Notes: generated by a model not told the origin, from the letters alone. A DNA stretch of 39,750 nucleotides from Ruminiclostridium sp. (GCA_017625405.1 JAGALB010000028.1:1-39750); one strand, 5' to 3'. Counted from the first letter of the stretch, positions 31,925-39,717 are shown. Translations and numbers: made by a program.

Positions 31925-32836
31925 TTAACCCAGCCTTAACATTTCATCAATACAGCCCTTTGCTTTCTGCATAACATCATCGGAAAGGAAGATTTCCTCG
32001 CCTTCGCCGTTAAGGCAGGCAAGAATATCAGGTAATGTTGTAGCTTTCATATCGCTGCAGATAAGCTTCTTGGAAAGGGGGTAGAACTTCTTTCCGGGGC
32101 AATCATACTGAAGCATGGCAACAATGCTGTTTTCTGTACCTATTATAAATTCCTTTGCGTCAGAATTCTTTGCAAAATTCATAATTCCCGTTGTGCTGCC
32201 CACATAATCCGCCATAGCTGTTACCTCGGCAGGGCATTCGGGATGAACGAGGAACAAAGCATCGGGGTGTGCCGCCTTTGCCTTTTCAACATCCTCACGG
32301 GTCATCATTGCATGAACGGGACAACCGCCCTTATAAAGCTCGAACTGCTTTTCGGGGAGCCGGGATTTTACGTAGGAGCCTAAGTTTATATCAGGGATAA
32401 ACAGGATTTTGTCGTCATCCATTTTTCTGAGAATGTCAAGTGCGGAAGCGGATGTAACACATACATCGCACTCGGTTTTAAGCTCGGATGTGGTGTTGAT
32501 ATATGCAACAACCTTATGGTCAGGGAGCTGCTTCTTCATTTCACGAAGCTTTTCAACGCTGAGCTGTTCTGCCATAGGACAGCCCGCCTCGGAATTGCTG
32601 AGATAAACATGCTTTTCGGGAGAGAGAAGCTTTACAGTTTCAGCCATAAAACGTACACCGCACATGATTACGTTCTTCTGGGGAGCTTTCGCCGCCTGCT
32701 GGCTGAGTCCGAAGGAGTCGCCGATATAGTCTGCAATTTCCACAATCTCACGGTTTTCATATACATGAGCCAGAATACAGAAATCCTTTTCCTTTTTCAG
32801 CCTGATTATCTCATCCTGTAATTCTCTTATATTCAT
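31925..32836 (-). CDS. nadA: Quinolinate synthase NadA
   Basis: NadA condenses iminoaspartate with dihydroxyacetone phosphate to quinolinate in de novo NAD synthesis. The 303-aa protein has the conserved Cys ligands of its [4Fe-4S] cluster (Cys86 in EAGCPMAE, Cys172 in GGCPVH, Cys260 in LICSDM), a lead LAHVYENREIVEIADYIGDS and FVHPECPAEV-like LVHPECPAEV. ATG 32836 (MNIREL, AAAGGAAAA upstream) is chosen over the longer frame that reads into the hairpins. NadB and NadC are not adjacent. A consensus promoter (33003-33031) gives a leader of about 160 nt that contains three GC-rich hairpins. Confidence 0.94.
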   Translation of the reverse strand: MNIRELQDEIIRLKKEKDFCILAHVYENREIVEIADYIGDSFGLSQQAAKAPQKNVIMCGVRFMAETVKLLSPEKHVYLSNSEAGCPMAEQLSVEKLREMKKQLPDHKVVAYINTTSELKTECDVCVTSASALDILRKMDDDKILFIPDINLGSYVKSRLPEKQFELYKGGCPVHAMMTREDVEKAKAAHPDALFLVHPECPAEVTAMADYVGSTTGIMNFAKNSDAKEFIIGTENSIVAMLQYDCPGKKFYPLSKKLICSDMKATTLPDILACLNGEGEEIFLSDDVMQKAKGCIDEMLRLG

Positions 32837-32887
32837 AAAACAGTTTTCCTTTCTCTGTTCTGTATGACTTTCTATGTTTGTGCAGAT

Positions 32888-32969
32888 ATTGCGGACCCGC
32901 AGGGTCCGCAATCCGCAATTTCCGCCGATGGCGGAAATTGCGGCTGCGGGCGGCGCTGCCGCCCGCAGC
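32888..32969. repeat. Three abutting perfect hairpins in the nadA leader (family D)
   Basis: 32888-32912 (11-bp arms, GCA loop), 32913-32943 (14-bp arms, GAT loop) and 32943-32969 (12-bp arms, GCT loop). All arms are perfect. The architecture, three touching stems with the longest in the middle, matches 31751-31833, but the sequence does not. All three should be transcribed at the 5' end of nadA mRNA. Confidence 0.85.
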
Positions 32970-33002
32970 CCAAACCGCACCGCCCTCTGCCTTATCACCT
33001 AT

Positions 33003-33031
33003 ATTATACCGATTTTATACGCCCTTGTCAA
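33003..33031 (-). promoter_or_regulatory. Consensus promoter of nadA
   Basis: On the minus strand: TTGACA (33026-33031), 17-bp spacer, TATAAT (33003-33008). Both hexamers are perfect. Confidence 0.85.
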
Positions 33032-33045
33032 CGATTGTTTTGAGA

Positions 33046-33074
33046 TTGACAAACATTGCTATGACTGATATACT
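33046..33074 (+). promoter_or_regulatory. Promoter of the DUF2752 gene
   Basis: TTGACA (33046-33051), 17-bp spacer, TATACT (33069-33074). The divergent nadA promoter lies 14 bp away. Confidence 0.8.
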
Positions 33075-33108
33075 ATTTTATGTAAATACTTTATAAAGGT
33101 AGTAAAAA

Positions 33109-33516
33109 ATGAAAAAATATCTTAAACTGCTGATTCCGCTGTCGCTTATTGCGCTGATATACCTTGTGTTTCATATTGTAGGAATCGGCTGTCCCATAAA
33201 ATTCATTACGGGCGTTTCCTGTCCCGGCTGCGGAATGTCCAGAGCCTGCCTGTGGCTGCTTGCAGGAGATATAGGTAATGCATTCTACTTTCACCCGCTT
33301 TTCTGGGCAGTGCCGCTTTTTCCTGTTCTGTATATTCTCCGCGAAACAGGGAAGATGCCCAAAAAGGTGTACGAAATCTCTATTATAATCATCTGTATCC
33401 TGTTTCTTATGGTATGGATTGTCCGTATGTTTTCGGGAAGCGATGTGGTGGTGTTTGCACCCGACCAAAGCGCATTCGCAAGAGCAATCCGCATAACGAA
33501 GGAGCTTATGGGCTGA
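33109..33516 (+). CDS. DUF2752 membrane protein
   Basis: This 135-aa membrane protein has the DUF2752 hallmark FITGVSCPGCGMSRACLWLLAGDI..AF.FHPLFW, with Cys-Pro-Gly-Cys-Gly and Gly-Asp-Ile conserved. Three helices are visible (about 5-25, 60-78, 88-112). The family is widespread in Clostridia and Bacteroidetes; function is unknown, and the Cys pair may be redox or metal-binding. The thioredoxin gene starts 48 bp downstream and may be co-transcribed, which fits a redox-linked role only loosely. Confidence 0.85.
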   Translation: MKKYLKLLIPLSLIALIYLVFHIVGIGCPIKFITGVSCPGCGMSRACLWLLAGDIGNAFYFHPLFWAVPLFPVLYILRETGKMPKKVYEISIIIICILFLMVWIVRMFSGSDVVVFAPDQSAFARAIRITKELMG

Positions 33517-33564
33517 CCGCATACAGCCGCATTTTCCGTCAATAATATACGGGAGGTGAGCTGT

Positions 33565-33876
33565 ATGGCAACAGTAAAATTAAGCGGCGAAAATTTCCGC
33601 CTTGAGGTTACGGAAGCGAAAGTTCCTGTTCTTGTGGATTTCTACGCAGGCTGGTGCACACCCTGCCGTATGATCATGCCCCTGCTGGAGGATATCAGCG
33701 AGGAGCTTGCAGGCAGAGCAAAAATCGCGCGGGTTGATGTTACGGAAGAAACCGAGCTTGCTGATAAGTACCGTATACTTAATCTTCCCACAATGCTGAT
33801 TTTCCGTGACGGCGTGGTAACCGACACCCTTGTTGGCGTATCGGGCAAACAACAGATAATGGCTTTGCTCCAATAA
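33565..33876 (+). CDS. Thioredoxin-like protein
   Basis: This 103-aa thioredoxin-fold protein has the active site WCTPC (usual WCGPC; here Thr replaces Gly), VLVDFYAGWC before it and the cis-proline loop NLPTMLIF. It should carry out dithiol-disulfide exchange in the cytoplasm. ATG 33565 is preferred over GTG 33556, because GGGAGGTG lies just upstream. No thioredoxin reductase adjoins it. A strong terminator follows (33875-33916). The active-site change would probably alter redox potential; that is inference. Confidence 0.9.
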   Translation: MATVKLSGENFRLEVTEAKVPVLVDFYAGWCTPCRMIMPLLEDISEELAGRAKIARVDVTEETELADKYRILNLPTMLIFRDGVVTDTLVGVSGKQQIMALLQ

Positions 33877-33916
33877 AAAAGCACATCTGATTTTTAAATC
33901 AGATGTGCGCTTTTTT
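33875..33916. terminator. Bidirectional terminator
   Basis: GCACATCTGATTT and AAATCAGATGTGC form a 13-bp stem flanked by A- and T-runs. It lies between the convergent thioredoxin and DUF4234 genes. Confidence 0.88.
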
Positions 33917-34347
33917 TAGTTATTGATCTGAGGATACTGGGGTGTCTGTCCGTTGCCCGAAATCCACTGGTTGTAAGCGGCCGCCATTGCGTTTATGTTT
34001 CTGTTGATGAAATAGGTTGCAATAATTGTGCCGATACCGCCTGAAAGAAGGTTGATAAGCAGGTAAAGGAGAATTGTGCTTCCTGTTTCGGTAAAGTTCA
34101 GATTGTAACGGGGAGCATTCTTATGTAATCTGTCGCCCAGCTTGTAGAACCAGTAGTATGCGTAAATTCCGCAGGTAACAATACTGAGGAGAATGTACAT
34201 ACCAAGACCTGCAGTTTCTTCGCCGTCACCCTGGCACATCTGGTTGGTATCTCTTGCGATTTCATAAAGGTAATAAAGCTCGTAGATTCCGCATGTAACA
34301 ATAGATAAAAGAACTATTGTCAGAAAATTTCTGTCCTGTTTAAGCAT
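33916..34347 (-). CDS. DUF4234 membrane protein
   Basis: This 143-aa protein has the DUF4234 pattern: two near-identical blocks LLSIVTCGIYELYYLY (14-29) and LLSIVTCGIYAYYWFY (53-68) followed by a third helix (LLYLLINLLSGGIGT). The internal repeat suggests duplication of a helical hairpin. Function is unknown; the C-terminal tail is Gln/Asn/Pro-rich. It has a perfect consensus promoter (34379-34407) and GAAAGGAAA before the ATG. Confidence 0.82.
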   Translation of the reverse strand: MLKQDRNFLTIVLLSIVTCGIYELYYLYEIARDTNQMCQGDGEETAGLGMYILLSIVTCGIYAYYWFYKLGDRLHKNAPRYNLNFTETGSTILLYLLINLLSGGIGTIIATYFINRNINAMAAAYNQWISGNGQTPQYPQINN

Positions 34348-34378
34348 TTTTTAATTTCCTTTCTCAATTTATACCGTT

Positions 34379-34407
34379 ATTATATAGTATATAGCGTATT
34401 TTGTCAA
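34379..34407 (-). promoter_or_regulatory. Consensus promoter of the DUF4234 gene
   Basis: On the minus strand: TTGACA (34402-34407), 17-bp spacer, TATAAT (34379-34384). Confidence 0.85.
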
Positions 34408-34421
34408 GTGCGGCAGACGCC

Positions 34422-35006
34422 TCATTCCAGGAAATACGACGCTTCCATATCTGCGGTGGCAAGAGCAAAAGCAAGGGGGTATTTTTCCAGAGCCTTGCCC
34501 ACAAGATTGTTGTCTTCAGTTCCCGAAAAGCCCATATGCCAGCGTATCGCCATTGCTTCCTCACGGGAAAGACGCATAAATCCGCTTATCATATACACCG
34601 ACTTTTCGCCGTGACCGTAGGGAAGGTCATCGTCAAACTTGTAGAAGGGAACGCTTTCCCATTTACCCTGCTCGTTTTTCACGTTACGCATTTCGGTTTT
34701 ATAGCAGTCGATTTTGCACATATCGTGAAGAAGAGCAACAATGGCTATCTGCTCGTCGGTGTAGCTGAGCTTATAAAGCTCCTTTACACGGGGGCGCTCA
34801 AGATAATCCTTAAGACAGCGGTAGACGTTTATTGAGTGCTGGGCAAGTCCGCCCTCAAAGCTGCCGTGAAAACGGGTGCTTGCAGGTGCAACGAAAAAGT
34901 CGCACTTGTTTATAAGGTATTCAAGGAGCTTATCCGCACCCTCACGGGTGATGTTCTCTTTGTAAATTTCTATAAATTCAGCTTTTACAGCTTCGATGTC
35001 AACCAT
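34422..35006 (-). CDS. HD-domain hydrolase
   Basis: This 194-aa protein has an HD-superfamily metal site: His57 (LAQHSINVY), His94-Asp95 (LLHDMCKID), His132 (GHGEKSVYMI) and His157 (IRWHMG). HD hydrolases cleave phosphoester bonds of nucleotides; substrate is not inferable. It is 12 bp downstream of the flavodoxin-ferredoxin gene and so likely in one operon with it. ATG 35006 has AAGGAGTA upstream. Confidence 0.83.
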   Translation of the reverse strand: MVDIEAVKAEFIEIYKENITREGADKLLEYLINKCDFFVAPASTRFHGSFEGGLAQHSINVYRCLKDYLERPRVKELYKLSYTDEQIAIVALLHDMCKIDCYKTEMRNVKNEQGKWESVPFYKFDDDLPYGHGEKSVYMISGFMRLSREEAMAIRWHMGFSGTEDNNLVGKALEKYPLAFALATADMEASYFLE

Positions 35007-35018
35007 AACAGTACTCCT

Positions 35019-35774
35019 TTATAATATATCCGTTCCCATTTCGTTTTCGGGAACACCCGGGTTAAAGTAGGGCATTTTGTTGGGCTTGTTCTGATACATT
35101 ACCGCCTGATTAGGACAACGGTGATAGCAAGCCTGACAGACAATGCACTTGTTGCCGAAGGTGATTTTTCCGTCCTTTATTTCTATATTTTCCGCAGGAC
35201 AGTTTTTAACGCATTTACCGCAAAGTGTGCAGGCGGAAGAAACGGAAAACCGTTCGCCCATCTTTCCCCAGTTGCTTTTGTTTTCGTTGTAAAGCTTGTG
35301 CTTTCCGGGTTTGTCAGACGGAAAAGCCTTTTCTTCGCCGTTTTTTATGGAAGAAATGATTTTTCCGATTGCCACGGGAGCTTTTTTCAGCAGACCCTTG
35401 TTATATGGTTTAATAAGGGGTGTAGAGAAAACAGCGGTAAAGTTTTCAGGCATTTTCATTGTATAAACCCGCTTTATGTTCAGTCCGCAGTCTTTGGCAT
35501 GGTTATAGGCAAATTTTGCCGCACTGCCTGCCGCACCGCCGTAGTTCAGAACAATCCACAGGGGCGCATCTGTTCTGACCTCTTTCATAAAATCAAAAAC
35601 AGGTACGGGAAGACCGAAGGAATAAACAGGGCAGACGATTATAAGCCTGTCGTAAGCGGAAATGTCACCGTTCCACTGAGGGATGTACCGTATTTCTCCT
35701 CCGAGCTCTGCCCTTATCTGTTTTGCAAGCCACAGGCTGTTGTCTGTGCCCGAAAAGTAAAAAATGCCGTTCAT
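35019..35774 (-). CDS. EFR1-type flavodoxin-ferredoxin fusion
   Basis: This 251-aa electron-transfer protein has an N-terminal flavodoxin-like domain (FYFSGTDNSLWLAKQI, with FMN-loop region YGGAAGSAAKFA) and a C-terminal dicluster ferredoxin with CTLCGKCVKNCP and CIVCQACYHRCP, eight Cys for two [4Fe-4S] clusters. This matches the EFR1 family of anaerobes. It probably shuttles electrons within the cytoplasm; partner unknown. The HD-domain gene follows in the same operon. Confidence 0.88.
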   Translation of the reverse strand: MNGIFYFSGTDNSLWLAKQIRAELGGEIRYIPQWNGDISAYDRLIIVCPVYSFGLPVPVFDFMKEVRTDAPLWIVLNYGGAAGSAAKFAYNHAKDCGLNIKRVYTMKMPENFTAVFSTPLIKPYNKGLLKKAPVAIGKIISSIKNGEEKAFPSDKPGKHKLYNENKSNWGKMGERFSVSSACTLCGKCVKNCPAENIEIKDGKITFGNKCIVCQACYHRCPNQAVMYQNKPNKMPYFNPGVPENEMGTDIL

Positions 35775-35800
35775 AGATAATCCTCTGTAAATAAATGGTT

Positions 35801-35829
35801 AATCCCGCAGTCAGGTTGACGGCGGGATT
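35801..35829 (-). terminator. Probable terminator of the UgpC gene
   Basis: AATCCCGC-N13-GCGGGATT. The T-rich tract after it (minus strand) is interrupted (AACCATTTATTT), so efficiency is uncertain. Confidence 0.5.
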
Positions 35830-35851
35830 ATAAATTTTAATATTTCCTGAA

Positions 35852-36994
35852 TTAAGAAAGAATGGAGTGCTCGTCGTTAGCGTCGAAGAGGTGAATCTTG
35901 TTAGGATCGATAGCGAGCTTAACAACATCCTGAGGACGAGCTGTGCAACGAGGAGATACTCTTGCAGAAAGCGGAATACCTTCACATGTGAGGTAGAGGT
36001 ATGTTTCAGCACCGAGCATTTCTGTAACGTCAACGTTAGCTTCGATAACGCCTGTTGTAGCAGAGTTGATGAACATTTCTTCATCATGGATGCTTTCAGG
36101 ACGAACACCGAGGATAACTTCCTTGTCAACGTAGTAGTTGAGAGCTTCAGCATCAACCTTAGCAGCAGGAATTTCAACGTAGAACTTTCTGCCTCTGGAA
36201 GTCTTGGTGTCTTCAGAACCGAATTCAACAGTGTACTTGCCGTTGATCATGAGGAGCTTAGCGTTGATGAAGTTCATCTGAGGTGTACCGATGAAGCCTG
36301 CAACGAACTTGTTAACAGGGTTTTCGTAAAGGTTGAGAGGAGAGTCGATCTGCTGGATGTAACCGTCCTTCATAACTACGATTCTGTCACCCATTGTCAT
36401 AGCTTCGATCTGGTCATGTGTTACGTAGATAAATGTTGTACCGAGCTTCTTGTGGAGCTTGGAGAGCTCTGTTCTCATCTGTGCACGGAGCTTAGCGTCG
36501 AGGTTGGAAAGAGGTTCGTCAAGTAAGAATACCTGAGGATCACGAACGATAGCACGACCTAAAGCTACACGCTGTCTCTGACCACCGGATAAAGCCTTGG
36601 GCTTTCTGTCGAGAAGGTGAGCGATGTCAAGGATCTTAGCAGCTTCTTCAACGAGCTTCTTGATTTCATCCTTGGGAACCTTTCTGAGCTTTAAGCCGAA
36701 AGCCATGTTTTCAAATACTGTCATATGAGGATAGAGAGCATAGTTCTGGAATACCATTGCGATATCTCTGTCCTTAGGAGCAACGTCGTTTACGAGTCTG
36801 TCGCCGATGAATAATTCACCTTCGGAAATTTCTTCAAGACCAGCGATCATACGGAGAGTTGTGGACTTACCGCAGCCGGAAGGACCTACGAAGATAATGA
36901 ATTCCTTATCCTTGATGTTCATAGAGAAGTCGGAAACGGCTACAACGCCGCCGGGGTATCTCTTATATATGCCTCTGAGTGATAAACTTGCCAT
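35852..36994 (-). CDS. ugpC: Sugar ABC transporter ATP-binding protein (UgpC/MsmK family)
   Basis: This 380-aa ATPase has Walker [11 protein letters not shown], signature [15 protein letters not shown], Walker [15 protein letters not shown] and switch [16 protein letters not shown], followed by an OB/TOBE-type C-terminal domain (from about 235, [21 protein letters not shown]). These are typical of MalK/MsmK/UgpC. No permease or binding protein gene adjoins it, so it is probably the shared ATPase for several carbohydrate ABC importers in the cell, as MsmK/MsiK does in other Gram-positives. AGGAGGT precedes the ATG. It has its own promoter. Which sugars is unknown. Confidence 0.93.
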   Translation of the reverse strand: MASLSLRGIYKRYPGGVVAVSDFSMNIKDKEFIIFVGPSGCGKSTTLRMIAGLEEISEGELFIGDRLVNDVAPKDRDIAMVFQNYALYPHMTVFENMAFGLKLRKVPKDEIKKLVEEAAKILDIAHLLDRKPKALSGGQRQRVALGRAIVRDPQVFLLDEPLSNLDAKLRAQMRTELSKLHKKLGTTFIYVTHDQIEAMTMGDRIVVMKDGYIQQIDSPLNLYENPVNKFVAGFIGTPQMNFINAKLLMINGKYTVEFGSEDTKTSRGRKFYVEIPAAKVDAEALNYYVDKEVILGVRPESIHDEEMFINSATTGVIEANVDVTEMLGAETYLYLTCEGIPLSARVSPRCTARPQDVVKLAIDPNKIHLFDANDEHSILS

Positions 36995-37034
36995 TTTTGA
37001 GTGACCTCCTGTGGGTTATTTTTTTACATTATTT

Positions 37035-37063
37035 ATAATATCAAAAATTTTTAAAAAATGTAA
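37035..37063 (-). promoter_or_regulatory. Promoter of the UgpC gene, within a 339-bp gap
   Basis: On the minus strand: TTACAT (37058-37063), 17-bp spacer, TATTAT (37035-37040). The rest of the 36995-37333 gap is AT-rich. It contains an AAAAAACG-CATT-CGTTTTTT hairpin near 37288-37307, just before the next gene, and no ORF. Confidence 0.55.
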
Positions 37064-37333
37064 GTACCTAATTGACTAAAAATCATTTGAGTGCTTTATG
37101 TAAAATCACGAAGACTTATAAAAGCCGAATGTTTTCAACCTTTTTTGTAGTAAATATGAACAAAAAAAGGGCTCTTTTCTGCTTTTTCAAGCCGTTCTTC
37201 CGCCTTTCAGAAAAAATTTTTGTTCACTTTGCTTACTGTGCGCATTAATTTTTGTTGATTTTACATCATATAATTCATCAAAGGATAAAAAACGCATTCG
37301 TTTTTTGTACTATTTTGCCGAAAGGAGCGTATT

Positions 37334-37762
37334 ATGCTGAACAAACGCTTTACAAGGATACTGCTTTCTGCGGTTATTCTGATAACCGCCGTTACCGCTG
37401 TGATATGCAATGTTTCCGCTGATGAGCCTGACGGAAGCACCGCCGCACTTGTCGCCGCTTTTATAGAGGAAAACGGATATAAGGTATCCTCACCGCTCAC
37501 AAAAGAAATTACTATTCCCTCAGAATTTTCCGACGTTTATGAAAAGTACAACGAGCTTCAGAGGAGGCAGGGCTTTGACCTCAGACGGCACAAGGGAAAA
37601 AGCGCTGTTTCATATACCTTTAATGTAACAGGGTATGTCGATAAAAACGGAAAGCCCGACTCCGACGTGCAGATACATATAATAGTATGTGACGGGAAAA
37701 TCGTTGCCGCCGATATTGCAAGCACAAGGCTTGACGGATTTATGGAAGCGGTCCGAAAATAA
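37334..37762 (+). CDS. DUF4830 secreted protein
   Basis: This 142-aa protein has an N-terminal signal/anchor (about 8-28) and a C-terminal DUF4830-like domain with IPSEFSDVYEKYNELQRRQGFDL, GKSAVSYTFNVTGYV and IIVCDGKIVAADIASTRLDGFM. It is probably exported; function unknown. ATG 37334 has AAAGGAG upstream. The 628 bp after it hold a five-copy tandem repeat, a truncated repeat B and a terminator, but no gene. Confidence 0.82.
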   Translation: MLNKRFTRILLSAVILITAVTAVICNVSADEPDGSTAALVAAFIEENGYKVSSPLTKEITIPSEFSDVYEKYNELQRRQGFDLRRHKGKSAVSYTFNVTGYVDKNGKPDSDVQIHIIVCDGKIVAADIASTRLDGFMEAVRK

Positions 37763-38270
37763 CAAGCGTGCCGCTTGACCCTGTTCCTGCCTTTTGAAAT
37801 ATTCTGCTTTGCCGAAGTAAGCAAAACGGCAGGTAAAACCGAGCGAAGCGAGAATTAAAACAAGCGTGCCGCTTGACCCTGTTCCTGCCTTTTGTAATAT
37901 TCCGCTTTGCCGAAGCAAGCAAAACGGCAGGTAAAACCGAGCGAAGCGAGAATTAAAACAAGCGTGCCGCTTGACCCTGTTCCTGCCTTTTGCAATATTC
38001 CGCTTTGCCGAAGCAGGCAAAACGGCAGGTAAAACCGAGCGAAGCGAGAATTAAAAGTTTTTGCCAAGCTTTTTTCAAAAAGCGGAGCGTGCCGCTTGAC
38101 CCTGTTCCTGCCTTTTGTAATATTCCGCTTTGCCGAAGTAAGCAAAACGGCAGGTAAAGCGAGCGAAGCGAGAATTAAAAGTTTTTGCGCAGCTTGCTGC
38201 TTAGCTTCTTTTCAAAAAGCGGAGCGTGCCGCTTGACCCTGTTCCTGCTTTTTGTAATATTCTGCTTTGC
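37763..38270. repeat. Repeat C tandem array, five units
   Basis: Units start at 37763, 37861, 37959, 38086 and 38223. The first two are exactly 98 bp. Units 3 and 4 are lengthened by GTTTTTGC...CAAAAAGCGG inserts, and unit 5 is cut off near 38270. Each begins CAAGCG-TGC-CGCTTG (a hairpin; later AGCGTGCCGCTTG), then CCTGCC...GGCAGG pairing and ACCGAGCGAAGCGAGAATTA. Minus-strand ORFs over it (with repeated Lys-Ala-Gly-Thr-Gly) are artefacts of repetition. Confidence 0.9.
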
Positions 38271-38361
38271 ATACAATTTATTTAATACGTCGGCGCAGCC
38301 GACACCATAACTATTCACTATTCGCTATTCACTATTCGCTATTCACTATTCATTATTCATT
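38271..38361. repeat. Repeat B copy 7, truncated
   Basis: Only the right half remains: GTCGGC-GCA-GCCGAC, then a run of TATTCACTATTCGC-type 7-nt units. It is fused to the broken end of the C array. Confidence 0.75.
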
Positions 38362-38392
38362 AAAAAAAGGCGGTCTGCGACCGCCTTATTTT
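38362..38392. terminator. Terminator of the zinc-ribbon gene
   Basis: AAGGCGGTC-TGC-GACCGCCTT is flanked by A- and T-rich runs and touches the stop codon of the minus-strand gene. Confidence 0.85.
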
Positions 38393-38906
38393 ACTTATTG
38401 ATAAGGTTGAACTTGCCGATAAGGGGTAATTCCTTCGCCTTACCCTGTGCGGCGTTCACAATACCGAACACCATGCCTGCAATGGGTGCTGCCCAGAACA
38501 CGAAACTGAGAACAGAGCCAACGGAAGCCTTGATAAAATCGGGGAGCACGGGGATATGCCACCAGATATTTGTTATAATACCGCCTGCTGTACCGATAAT
38601 AGCGGAAGCGATAAGGAGAATAAGCGCCTGGTTTGCGTGGAATTTGCCGAAACGGGATTCGGGAGCTGCCACAAGAGGCAGGAAAAACAGGATATTTATA
38701 TAAGCCACAGCGCAGAGCACCTTGTTCTTTTCGATGTCTTCCTTATCGAAGGAGCTTGTGCTGTCAACTATATTGATTCCCTGATTCTGAGTTGTATTAT
38801 TTGTGTTGTTTGTGTATGTATTTGCAGTTTCCTGTGCAGCGCCGCATGAATGACAGAACTTTGTGCCGTCATCGAGCTTGCTGCCGCAGCTGGGGCAAAA
38901 TGCCAT
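38391..38906 (-). CDS. Zinc-ribbon membrane protein (DUF4870-like)
   Basis: This 171-aa protein begins with a double-Cys zinc ribbon (CPSCG...CHSCG, 4-22), then an Asn/Thr-rich linker (28-45) and three or four helices (about 63-160, YINILFFLPLVAAPESRFGKFHANQALILL). The helical part resembles DUF4870 membrane proteins. Function unknown. It has a promoter (38937-38965) overlapping the 3' end of the next gene. Confidence 0.78.
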   Translation of the reverse strand: MAFCPSCGSKLDDGTKFCHSCGAAQETANTYTNNTNNTTQNQGINIVDSTSSFDKEDIEKNKVLCAVAYINILFFLPLVAAPESRFGKFHANQALILLIASAIIGTAGGIITNIWWHIPVLPDFIKASVGSVLSFVFWAAPIAGMVFGIVNAAQGKAKELPLIGKFNLINK

Positions 38907-38936
38907 AATTTATCATTCCTTTCAGTTGTTTTAATT

Positions 38937-38965
38937 ATTTTATCACGGTATATTCAGGTTGTCAA
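38937..38965 (-). promoter_or_regulatory. Promoter of the zinc-ribbon gene
   Basis: On the minus strand: TTGACA (38960-38965), 17-bp spacer, TAAAAT (38937-38942). The -35 overlaps the stop codon of the upstream gene. Confidence 0.7.
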
Positions 38966-39717
38966 GAGTTAAGGAAGCTTTCCGCACCTTTTAATATCTC
39001 CTTGTCCTGCTGCCAGTTGAGTCTTTCAAGTGCCTGTTCATAGGGGAGAAGATACTCCTCGTCGATTTCAGATTCCTGAAGCTCGGATTTTTTATACTCA
39101 TAGAATGCCAGATAAAAAGCACCCGTTTTCTCGGTGTTTTCAAGGGTTGTAAAGGTGTACTCCATGCGAAAGCCGTCAACAAGCTCTGCGGAAATCCCTG
39201 TTTCCTCCATTATTTCACGCAGTGCGCTTTCCTTTTCGGTTTCGCCGTACTCCACATGACCCTTGGGAAAGCCTATATGTCCGCTTTTGGTTTTTACCAG
39301 CAGATAACGGCGTTCATTATCCTTGTCGGTATAAAGCACAGCTCCGCTTGTTTTTTCATACCTGGGGTAAAGCTTTGATTTAAAATATTTTTCGGTGAAT
39401 TCCACTGCTTTCATTATGTTGCATTCCCAGCAGATTTCCGTGCCTGCCATATTTTCGGGGACAACCACCCATTTTTCTTCAACGTCGTCCTCACGGCAGA
39501 TTACTCCCACAACCATACCCGTAAATTTTTCCACGGGAGTATCAACACCCAGGATATATGCGTCCTGTTCTTCTCCGTCGGGAGCTGTTATTCCTTCAAT
39601 ATAGCCGTAATTCACGGGATATATCATGTCGTGGTGCTCGGGATGCACCGAACCCAGAGGGCGGTCAACAGTGACGGTAACGATTGTACCCAGAACGGGG
39701 AAGGTCTTCTTAGCCAT
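38962..39717 (-). CDS. Inorganic-pyrophosphatase-like/Nudix fusion protein
   Basis: This 251-aa protein joins two domains. Residues 8-95 match an inorganic-pyrophosphatase-like fold: VDRPLGSVHP, YPVNYGYIEG and PDGEEQDAYILGVD (Asp47 and Asp52 fit two metal-binding Asp of soluble pyrophosphatases), with REDDVEEKWVVVP. Residues 123-250 are a Nudix hydrolase with the box from Gly153 (GHVEYGE...LREIMEETGI, 153-175). A Nudix enzyme that releases diphosphate and a pyrophosphatase-like partner in one chain would be chemically coherent; this is inference. AAAGGAGAAA precedes the ATG at 39717. It is upstream of the zinc-ribbon gene. Catalytic state of the first domain is uncertain. Confidence 0.85.
   Translation of the reverse strand: MAKKTFPVLGTIVTVTVDRPLGSVHPEHHDMIYPVNYGYIEGITAPDGEEQDAYILGVDTPVEKFTGMVVGVICREDDVEEKWVVVPENMAGTEICWECNIMKAVEFTEKYFKSKLYPRYEKTSGAVLYTDKDNERRYLLVKTKSGHIGFPKGHVEYGETEKESALREIMEETGISAELVDGFRMEYTFTTLENTEKTGAFYLAFYEYKKSELQESEIDEEYLLPYEQALERLNWQQDKEILKGAESFLNS

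Noticed and set aside
32837-32996. NAD-sensing riboswitch in the nadA leader
   Set aside because: The leader is dominated by three perfect hairpins and shows none of the conserved unpaired bases expected of the NAD+-I class.
37610-38145. Minus-strand ORFs with a repeated peptide over the 98-bp array
   Set aside because: The reading frames exist only because the DNA repeat is free of stops in some frames. A 98-bp unit is not a multiple of three, so frames shift, and no ribosome site is seen.
37763-38270. CRISPR array
   Set aside because: Units are 98 bp or longer with no unique spacers, and no cas genes are present.
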